This document shows, in pieces, positions 57,474 to 64,000 of a DNA stretch of 64,000 nt. The stretch covers positions 1,982,001 to 2,046,000 of the forward strand of contig NZ_CP097149.1 in the NCBI RefSeq assembly GCF_023370075.1, read 5' to 3'. Origin of the DNA: Deinococcus sp. QL22. Its GTDB lineage: Bacteria; Deinococcota; Deinococci; Deinococcales; Deinococcaceae. The position numbers and the translations under genes are program-made. The notes below the pieces were generated by a model. The model ran no database searches and had not been told where the DNA came from. It was given only the letters and a program-made list of their open reading frames with translations. Position 1 is the stretch's first letter. Every line of letters begins with the position of its first letter.

Positions 57474-57878
57474 ATGATTGTCGAGACCAAGATTGTTGGC
57501 CGCCGCACCCCCCTAGAACGCCGTCCGCTGGAACTGCTGAGCGAGGTGGCGACCCTGCGGGGGCTGCTGGAACAGCTGGTGAGGGCCGAGGTGGACGGCT
57601 ACAACGGACGGCAGGCCGGCGCGGGCCTGCTGCGGGTGCTGACTGAGCGTGAGATGGATGCAGGCGCGGCGGCAGGCAAACTGAGCGTGGGGCCGCAAGA
57701 AAGTGCGCGGCTGGCCGAGCCGGATGAAGCCGTGAAAGTGGCTCTGCTGGCCTACAACGACGGCATGTATTTCGTGTTCGTAGACGATGTGCAGATCATG
57801 ACGCTGGATGACCCCCTGACCCTGCGCCCCGACAGCACGCTGATGCTCCTGCGTCTCACCCCTCTGGCGGGCGGTTAA
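57474..57878 (+). CDS. Hypothetical protein coupled to DUF4132 gene
   Basis: This 134-residue protein is not recognised. The N-terminal half is helical (RPLELLSEVATLRGLLEQL), and the C-terminal half looks like strands (MYFVFVDDVQIMTLDDPL, DSTLMLLRLTPL). It is acidic and cytoplasmic, with no signal or membrane segment. It ends two nt before the 1655-residue DUF4132 gene, so the two are surely one transcript and probably work together. A promoter at 57402-57430 drives the pair. Confidence 0.75.
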   Translation: MIVETKIVGRRTPLERRPLELLSEVATLRGLLEQLVRAEVDGYNGRQAGAGLLRVLTEREMDAGAAAGKLSVGPQESARLAEPDEAVKVALLAYNDGMYFVFVDDVQIMTLDDPLTLRPDSTLMLLRLTPLAGG

Positions 57879-57880
57879 GC

Positions 57881-60800
57881 ATGACCAGTCCTGCTCTGAA
57901 CGGCCAAACGCTGGATGTCTACCTCGGCACCTTTCGCAAGGCGTGGAAGCCTGCCTATGACCGCCGCGCCGCCGCCCTGCCCGCCCCTCAAGCCGAGAAA
58001 CTGGCCTTCCTGCGGGCCGATACGGGCACGGGCTACAACCCCAACCATCTGGCCGAGCGCCTGACCTATCTGCAAGAGACTCTGGCCGCCCCCAGTCCAG
58101 AGCGCACGGCCCTGTTAGGTGTGCTGTTTCCCCAGATTGCCGACACCGTGGAACGCGCCGTAGACACCTTCCTCACGCGTCATACCTATCCGCAGGGCTA
58201 TTCGCGGCGGGCGTTTCGTGCGCCCGGAAAGCCGCAGCAAGCAGAGCGGGCCGCCGCGTGGGTGTGGGCGCTGTGGGAACTGACCCGCGAGTACCCGCAG
58301 GATCTGGAGTGGTTCGCGGTTCACGCTGGACTCCTGGGCTGGCGCTCCGACGATTTGGGCTGGCTGCTGGCGCAGGCCATAGACGACGGCAACGAGGCTG
58401 TATTCGACGTGCTGGCGCAGACTGCCGCCACACAGCACCCGGTGGCCCGCATGGGGCGGCATGTCACGCGGGCGTGGCTGGTGTCGGCGCGGCCCGATGC
58501 TTGGGCGTTGGCCGAGGGATTGCTGCTGGCCGCACAGCGTCAGGAAGGGCTGCGGCAGGTCATTCTGGAAAGCATAGACGAGGCCCACCCCGACGCCTTT
58601 GCCCGCATGTTGCGCCTGATTCTGAAGGAAGACCTGTTGCGGTTTGCCGCCACCGTGCGGGCCGCCGACGTGTGGTTCGGCCTGAATTACGACGTGACTG
58701 ACCTGAAGCGTCTGCGCCCGCTGCTGAGTCAGGCCAGTGGCTTCCTTGACGATCCGGCACAGGCGCGGGCCGCCGTGCAAACTGGAAGCGGGCAAGAAGC
58801 GTTCTTGGCGTTCTACACGCTTGCCATGCGCGACGCGCCCGAAGCTGCTGCCCTGGCCCTCGGCCTGCTTCAGCCCATGCCCGACGCCGACCCGGAACGC
58901 CGCATGGCCGCCGCCCGCTTCCTGCTGGACAGCGACCTGTACACGTCCGGCGACCTGCTGTTCCTGTTGGACGACCCTGAACTGCGAATCGGCGCGATGT
59001 ACCTGAATCAGCATGGGTACAGCACCGACCCCGTAGACAGCAAATTTGAGCGAATTGAGGCCTATGCGCTGCGCCTGTCTACTGCACCTAAAGCCACCAA
59101 CGGCGACGCCACGCATACGCCGCTACTATTTCCTTGGTTGGGCCACTTGCCCAGCCGGGTGGACGTGCTGGACAACCTGCCCCGTCATCTGGGAACGCGG
59201 CCTATTGGCGTGCTGCTGGCCCATCTGCCCGCGATGAGCGGTTCCGGACGGGCGGCGGTGCTGGGGGCCATACAGGAACGCGCACTGGAAGGGCGGGAAG
59301 TCGACGGGAAAATCGTGGCAACGACGCCTGTGACGCTCGATTCCCACAGCCGGGCTGCCATTTTTACGCTGCTGCAAGACCGTTCGTCGGCGCTGTCTCA
59401 GCAGGCCGTGAACCTGATAGACCGCCTGCTGACGCACGGGCTGACCCTGGAAGAGGGCGAAACGCTGGAACTGAACGCCCTGCTGAAGCGCAAGGGGGCC
59501 GACCTGCGCCGGGGCGTGCTGAAACTGCTGGGCCGCGACCCTGCGCAGGCCAAAGCCAGTGCGCTGCGCCTGCTGGCCTCGCGCACCGGGGAGCAGCGGC
59601 AGGCGGGCCTGCAACTCCTGCTGCTGTACGGGCACGCCGCCGATCTGCCCGCCGACTTCGTGCCACGTGGGCAGGCCGAAGAATCGCTGCACGCCGCCCT
59701 GCTCACGCCCGATGCGGCGATGACGTTGAAGGACGGTCTGGGCCTGTTTGACCCGGCTGAGCTGACCCCGCCGCGCCCAGTCGCCGCCCAAGTTCGCCCC
59801 TATACAGCTGTGTTGGCACGCGGCGCGACTTTGCTGACCGCGCTGGACGAACTGGCCCACACCCACCGCGAAACCCCGGTGGAGGGCGAGGGCTGGGACG
59901 GCGAGGAAGTGCGGCTACTGGGCAATCTGGGCTACTGGTACGGCGAGCAGTTCCCGCTGCCCGACTTGTGGCTGACCTTCTGGCAAAACCGCGAGAACCC
60001 ACAGGACGATGATTTTACCGCCCTGACGTGGGCCACACGCCGCCACAAGACGCCCGCCGGGGCCGCCGCGCCGGATGAGGAAGACGACATTGATCTGGAC
60101 GCCCTGCTGAACGAGGCCGAAGACGCTGACGCGGATGATGTGGACGACGAAGATGATGAAGAGGAAAACGAGTTTGAAGACGGCGAAACCGAGAAGCTGG
60201 CGCTGACCGATCAGATTCTGGAAAAGATGTTCGGGCCTCCCGTGATGTTGCCCGCGCCCCTGCGCTACGCCTCGCTGATTTTCCGCCTGTTGCCGCTGCT
60301 GGCGCGGCAGGCCACCCCCGCCGACGTGGATCTGGCGCTGGATGTGTGGGAAACGCAGTTGGCGGCGCTGCCGCAAGACTGTGAAGTGCAACCCAACCGC
60401 TACGGCTGGCGCGGCGACGATCCCCGCGACGGGCTGCATTCGCCCAACTTTTTGCCTGCTGATCGTTGGACGCTGGCCCAACGCGAGCGGCTGTGGTGGC
60501 TCAGCCTGTACCAGAACCAGGCGTTTTCCAAGCTGGCGCGGCGGCGGCCCGACACGTCCCTGCTGCTGGAAGCCTACGCGCAGGGCTGGGCCAACCGCAC
60601 CGACCTGCTGGACGCGCTGATCGGCGCTCCGGGCGAGCGTGAGGGCTATTCCAGCTACAACAATTTCTCGGAACTGCGCCGCTATTCGGGCCGCAAACCC
60701 GACGAACGCCTGCCGACCCATCCCGACTGGGTGGCTGCCGTGAACACTGTGCGGGAGCGGGTGCTGGCCGTAGAACTGGAGCGCGGCGATCTGGAAACGG

Positions 60801-62848
60801 CGGCCAGCACGCCCGCTCTGGCGCTGGCCTGGGTAGACGGGGCGGCGTATGCGCTACGGGCACTGGCCGCGCTGGGTAAAGAACCCCTGCGGCGCGGCTA
60901 CACGGGCAGCAATGAGAGCCGCCCCAATGTCCTCAGTCACCTGATCCGGGTGTCTTTTCCTAACATTGCCGATACGCCCGAAACCTTTGCGGAAGCCGTG
61001 AAAATGCACGGCATCCCCGAAAGTCGATTGCTCGATCTCGCCATGTTCGCGCCCCAGTGGGCCAGATTGGTGGCGGCCACGCTGGGCTGGAAGGGGCTGG
61101 AAAGCGGCGTGTACTGGCTGCACGCCCATACCCGCGACACCAGTTGGTCGGTGGCGCAGGACGTAAGGGAGGCGTGGGAGGCCGAGATCAGCGAGCGCAC
61201 CCCGCTGACGCCGCAGGAGTTGCTGGACGGCGCGGTGGACGTGGGATGGTTCCGGCAGATGTACGCCGATCTGGGCGCAGCACACTTTGCCCGCTTGCTG
61301 GACGCGGCCAAATACGCTTCCAGCAGTGGCGGGCATAAACGCGCCGAACGCTTTGCACGGGCGCTGCTGGGCGAGTTGCCCGAAGAGGAACTGACCGGAG
61401 CCATTGCCACCAAACGCCAGCAGGACAGCGTGCGGGCGCTGGGGCTGCTGCCGCTCAGCAAGGGTAAACAGAAGGGTGCGGCGCAACTGGAAGGCCGATA
61501 CCGCGTCCTCTCGGACTTCCGGCACTCGGCGCGGCAATTCGGGGCGCAGCGGCAGGTCAGCGAACGCCTTGCCGCCGATATCGGGATGCAGAACCTGGCC
61601 CGCACTGCCGGATACGCCGACCCACAACGCCTGCGCTGGGCCATGGAAGCGCGGCTGGCCCCCGACTGGACGCGGCAGGCCGATGTGGAAGGCGTGCAGG
61701 TGGGCCTGACCCTGACCGCGCAGGGTGAAGCCAGCCTGTGGGTGCGGCGCGGCGAGAAACCGCTGAAAAATCTGCCCGCTGCCGTCAAAAAGCACCCTGA
61801 AATCGTGGCGATCCGCGAAACCCTGACCGAACTGGGGGCCACACGGGGCCGAATGCGGGCCGCTCTGGAAGAAGCGATGGTGCGCGGCGACCTGTTTACA
61901 CCCCAGGAATTGGCGCAATTGGCCCTGCATCCAGTAATTTCGCCCCTCCTGCGGGCGCTGGTGTGGGTGCAAAACGAAGCGGCGCTGGGCTGGTGGCAGG
62001 GTGGGCAATTGCAAACGCTGGCTGAGCCTGTGCCGACTGCCGACCTCGCCCTCAGAATTGCCCACCCACACGACCTGTTTGCCTCCGGTCAGTGGCGGGA
62101 ATGGCAGGCGCAGGTCATCGAACATGAGATTGGGCAGCCTTTCAAGCAGGTGTTCCGCGAGTATTACCCCCTCACGCCCGCCGAGCAGGGTGCCAAACGC
62201 TCGGCCCGCTACACCGGACACCATGTGCAGCCCTCTCAGGCGCTGGCCCTCCTGAAAGCTCGCGGCTGGGTGGCGGTGCACGAGGAAGGCATCCGCAAAA
62301 CCTTCCACGCCGAGGGCATCAACGTGTGGCTGGATACGTCGCTGGCGTACACCACACCCGGAGAGGTGGAGGGCACGCCGCTGGACGGAGCCTATTTCAC
62401 GTCCCGCGAGACGGGTGAACTCATGCCGCTGGCGACCATTCCGCCGCGCCTGTTCAGCGAGACCATGCGCGACCTCGATCTGGTGGTCAGCGTGGCGCAC
62501 GTGGGCGGCGTAGACCCCGAAGCCAGCCAGAGCACCACCGAGATGCGCGCGGCGCTCGTGGGCGAAACCGTGCGTCTGCTGAAGCTGGACAACGTGCGCC
62601 TGCAAGATCAGCACGCCCTCATTGACGGCGCGTTTGCCCGCTACAGCGTGCATCTGGGATCGGGCAACGTGCATCTGCTGCCAGGCGGGGCGCTGTGTGT
62701 GGTGCCCGTGCATAACCAGCAGCAGGGCCGAATCTTCCTGCCGTTTGCCGATCCTGACCCGCGCACCGCCGAAGTGGTGTCCAAGGTGCTGCTGTTTGCC
62801 CGTGACCGCGAGATTCAAGACCCGACAATTCTGGAGCAGTTGCGGTGA
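57881..62848 (+). CDS. DUF4132 domain protein, 1655 aa
   Basis: This very large cytoplasmic protein is mostly helical with HEAT-like runs. It ends in a DUF4132-type C-terminal domain (about 1490-1650: EEGIRKTFHAEGINVWLD, PLDGAYFTSRETGEL, VVSVAHVGGVDPEAS, LVGETVRLLKLDNV). Residues about 732-773 are a highly acidic linker (runs of Asp and Glu such as DVDDEDDEEENEFEDGE). DUF4132 is shared with E. coli MolR/YehI, which sit near MoxR ATPase and VWA genes; no such genes are in this window. The function is unknown. The ATG at 57881 follows the upstream stop by two nt. Confidence 0.85.
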   Translation: MTSPALNGQTLDVYLGTFRKAWKPAYDRRAAALPAPQAEKLAFLRADTGTGYNPNHLAERLTYLQETLAAPSPERTALLGVLFPQIADTVERAVDTFLTRHTYPQGYSRRAFRAPGKPQQAERAAAWVWALWELTREYPQDLEWFAVHAGLLGWRSDDLGWLLAQAIDDGNEAVFDVLAQTAATQHPVARMGRHVTRAWLVSARPDAWALAEGLLLAAQRQEGLRQVILESIDEAHPDAFARMLRLILKEDLLRFAATVRAADVWFGLNYDVTDLKRLRPLLSQASGFLDDPAQARAAVQTGSGQEAFLAFYTLAMRDAPEAAALALGLLQPMPDADPERRMAAARFLLDSDLYTSGDLLFLLDDPELRIGAMYLNQHGYSTDPVDSKFERIEAYALRLSTAPKATNGDATHTPLLFPWLGHLPSRVDVLDNLPRHLGTRPIGVLLAHLPAMSGSGRAAVLGAIQERALEGREVDGKIVATTPVTLDSHSRAAIFTLLQDRSSALSQQAVNLIDRLLTHGLTLEEGETLELNALLKRKGADLRRGVLKLLGRDPAQAKASALRLLASRTGEQRQAGLQLLLLYGHAADLPADFVPRGQAEESLHAALLTPDAAMTLKDGLGLFDPAELTPPRPVAAQVRPYTAVLARGATLLTALDELAHTHRETPVEGEGWDGEEVRLLGNLGYWYGEQFPLPDLWLTFWQNRENPQDDDFTALTWATRRHKTPAGAAAPDEEDDIDLDALLNEAEDADADDVDDEDDEEENEFEDGETEKLALTDQILEKMFGPPVMLPAPLRYASLIFRLLPLLARQATPADVDLALDVWETQLAALPQDCEVQPNRYGWRGDDPRDGLHSPNFLPADRWTLAQRERLWWLSLYQNQAFSKLARRRPDTSLLLEAYAQGWANRTDLLDALIGAPGEREGYSSYNNFSELRRYSGRKPDERLPTHPDWVAAVNTVRERVLAVELERGDLETAASTPALALAWVDGAAYALRALAALGKEPLRRGYTGSNESRPNVLSHLIRVSFPNIADTPETFAEAVKMHGIPESRLLDLAMFAPQWARLVAATLGWKGLESGVYWLHAHTRDTSWSVAQDVREAWEAEISERTPLTPQELLDGAVDVGWFRQMYADLGAAHFARLLDAAKYASSSGGHKRAERFARALLGELPEEELTGAIATKRQQDSVRALGLLPLSKGKQKGAAQLEGRYRVLSDFRHSARQFGAQRQVSERLAADIGMQNLARTAGYADPQRLRWAMEARLAPDWTRQADVEGVQVGLTLTAQGEASLWVRRGEKPLKNLPAAVKKHPEIVAIRETLTELGATRGRMRAALEEAMVRGDLFTPQELAQLALHPVISPLLRALVWVQNEAALGWWQGGQLQTLAEPVPTADLALRIAHPHDLFASGQWREWQAQVIEHEIGQPFKQVFREYYPLTPAEQGAKRSARYTGHHVQPSQALALLKARGWVAVHEEGIRKTFHAEGINVWLDTSLAYTTPGEVEGTPLDGAYFTSRETGELMPLATIPPRLFSETMRDLDLVVSVAHVGGVDPEASQSTTEMRAALVGETVRLLKLDNVRLQDQHALIDGAFARYSVHLGSGNVHLLPGGALCVVPVHNQQQGRIFLPFADPDPRTAEVVSKVLLFARDREIQDPTILEQLR

Positions 62849-62881
62849 GGGAGAGGGGCTATTAGCGCTGTGTGGGAGGGC

Positions 62882-62905
62882 GTCTAAGGGTATAGAGTCG
62901 AAAAA
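62882..62905 (+). repeat. GTCTAAGG-type word after DUF4132 gene
   Basis: GTCTAAGGG followed by TATAGAGTC stands about 34 nt after the DUF4132 stop, in the same direction as the gene, like the blocks at 27.3 and 46.4 kb. Confidence 0.4.
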
Positions 62906-62963
62906 GAGATTCCGGCTGCACCTGAACTCCTTGCACTCGCTCAATCCAATCTCAACCAAAAAA

Positions 62964-62991
62964 GGACGCTTGGGCAACTGCTCCAGCGTCC
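62964..62991. terminator. Bidirectional terminator
   Basis: GGACGCT and AGCGTCC enclose a 14-nt loop, with an A run before and TATCTTTTG after. It lies between the convergent DUF4132 and TM2 genes. Confidence 0.8.
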
Positions 62992-63040
62992 TATCTTTTG
63001 GATGTTCATGGCTTAAAGCTGAGGGCTCAAAGCCTCGCCT

Positions 63041-63751
63041 CTACAGCCATTCCTGCTTGCCGCGCACATACTTCGCGTCAAAGTCGGCGTCGGATTTGGT
63101 GAGGTACAGGATGCCTTCGATCAGACCCACAATGCTCATGGCAAACGGCAGCAGGAGGAACAGGAAGCCGATGCCGATCCACCACAGCAGGCCAAACATC
63201 AGGTAGCCGCCGAGCGTGAGGGCCAGCATGAGGATGCCCGGCTTGGTGATGCCCAGATAGAACTTGTGGATGCCGAGGCTGCCCAGAAAAATCGCCAGCA
63301 GGCCCGCGATCAGTTTTCTGGTGCTGGTGTCGGCAGACGCGAGCTGATTCAGGCCGCCCTGCACCGAAGATTGGACGGAACTTTGAGCATCGTTCCAGAG
63401 CTGTGAGGACGTGGGTGGCGGCATCGGCTGGCCCATCGGCGCAGGCTGGGGCGCGGGCGCATAAGCCGTCGGCGCGGGCGTACTTTTGCCGCCCGTGACC
63501 TGCCCAAACGGATCGTCGCTGCGGTAGGGCGTGTGGGTGGGAGTGTGACCGGTTGGGCCGCTGGGTGCAGCTTCCGCGTGCTTGCCGAGATCTACGCTGG
63601 CCTGACGTGCGGGTTCAGCGGGCGCGGCCTTCGGATCAGCAGTCTTAGTATCAAATGTGTCGGCCCAGTGCGGCGCGTTGCCAGATGTGCAGCCGGATGA
63701 GGCAGCGGGAGCGTCGGGTTTCGGGCCGGGGTTGTTCGGATCGTTCGTCAC
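63041..63751 (-). CDS. TM2-domain membrane protein
   Basis: This 236-residue protein has a long Pro/Ala/Ser-rich cytoplasmic N-terminus (1-135) and a C-terminal TM2 domain with two or three membrane helices (STRKLIAGLLAIFLGSLG then IHKFYLG, about 139-225). TM2 proteins are small integral membrane proteins of unknown function. The GTG at 63751 is fixed by an excellent Shine-Dalgarno sequence (AGGAGG) seven nt upstream. Confidence 0.85.
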   Translation of the reverse strand: MTNDPNNPGPKPDAPAASSGCTSGNAPHWADTFDTKTADPKAAPAEPARQASVDLGKHAEAAPSGPTGHTPTHTPYRSDDPFGQVTGGKSTPAPTAYAPAPQPAPMGQPMPPPTSSQLWNDAQSSVQSSVQGGLNQLASADTSTRKLIAGLLAIFLGSLGIHKFYLGITKPGILMLALTLGGYLMFGLLWWIGIGFLFLLLPFAMSIVGLIEGILYLTKSDADFDAKYVRGKQEWL

Positions 63752-63813
63752 AATTGGGCCTCCTGCGGTTACCTTGAATGATGACTGGACGGCTTGCAAG
63801 TTGTTACGAAACT

Positions 63814-64000
63814 TCACTGTTCCAGTACGGCGCGAACCTGCAACACCCGCGTTTCTACACTCCCCGTTACCTCTGTGAATGCTATGCCCCGCGTGCCTAA
63901 ATCCTGCCGGATAAAGCCCTGCTGCACGGTACGGACTTCGGTATTGGCCCGCCAGCCGTCCTGCTCGTGGGGGAGGTCGGGGGCGCACAGCAGGGTGTGA
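63814..64000 (-). CDS. C-terminus of an unidentified protein (5' end beyond window)
   Basis: A coding-like frame of 61 residues enters from the right edge (HTLLCAPDLPHEQDGW...) and ends RAVLEQ at a TGA (63814-63816). The alternation of charged and aliphatic residues in VRTVQQGFIRQD and VETRVLQVRAVLE suggests a strand-rich domain. It lies 62 nt upstream of the TM2 gene in the same direction and may be in its operon. I do not recognise the family. Confidence 0.55.
   Translation of the reverse strand, partial: HTLLCAPDLPHEQDGWRANTEVRTVQQGFIRQDLGTRGIAFTEVTGSVETRVLQVRAVLEQ

Noticed and set aside
60854..62977. 707-codon minus-strand frame opposite the DUF4132 gene
   Set aside because: It mirrors the codon pattern of the DUF4132 frame, contains no domain and starts in the terminator region; the plus-strand protein is coherent throughout.

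Overview
The window looks like a chromosomal segment of a Deinococcus species. It is GC-rich and densely coded. It carries gene families typical of that genus: several Nudix hydrolases, DinB/YfiT-type proteins, a flavin-dependent thymidylate synthase, a DUF4384 lipoprotein, and Nif3/Era/RibF/LipAB housekeeping genes. Many genes have a TANNNT-like -10 box about 6 nt before the start codon with no Shine-Dalgarno sequence, which is the leaderless organisation known for Deinococcus. No phage, intact insertion sequence or CRISPR array was seen. All product names come from reading motifs in the translations; no database search was run.

Layout. 1-11.8 kb: the 5' part of an ftsH-type protease gene (cut by the left edge), a DUF4384 lipoprotein, a MazG/YfiT-like/Nudix group, two short-chain dehydrogenases, era with a small follower gene, a TetR regulator, a Yip1-type membrane protein, Nudix-ribF, and dgt. 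11.9-17.0 kb: tRNA-Ile(GAT), then a decaying stretch with a possible signal-peptide remnant, a GAF sensor kinase cut by one in-frame stop, a frameshifted SMI1/KNR4-like gene, a truncated aldo/keto reductase and a damaged tautomerase-like gene. 17-24 kb: lipB-lipA, an exported protein, acpS-HAD, a single-gene fusion of an MNT nucleotidyltransferase with a HEPN domain, and an epimerase-RidA-aldo/keto reductase operon. 24-31 kb: a 945-residue DUF937/Ig-like protein, RNA 2'-phosphotransferase next to a sirtuin, a PDZ-radical SAM-DUF512 protein, and mscL. 31-44 kb: DinB, acyltransferase, thyX, EVE protein, a PadR operon, an HtrA-like protease, rlmB-galM, nif3-tmk, glutaminyl cyclase, queG and an HD-GYP protein. 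44-64 kb: glyA, a GGDEF-EAL protein, a K+/H+-type antiporter, pheS-Nudix-pheT behind a probable attenuator, a double-Nudix protein, a Cys/Met-metabolism PLP enzyme, a coupled small protein-DUF4132 pair, a TM2 protein, and the end of an unidentified gene at the right edge.

How the genes work together. Tight 4-bp overlaps mark translationally coupled sets: mazG-yfiT-like, Nudix-ribF, lipB-lipA, epimerase-ridA-AKR, rlmB-galM, nif3-tmk, and padR-prefix protein-hypothetical. Cyclic-di-GMP turnover is represented by one GGDEF-EAL protein and one HD-GYP protein. NAD+-consuming RNA and protein enzymes sit side by side at 27.5-29 kb.

Beyond the genes, at least three families of dispersed intergenic sequence recur: a GTCTAAGG-rich block often found just after stop codons, a block containing a TCGCAG..CTGCGA palindrome, and a roughly 95-bp element ending in TCCGTATGA.
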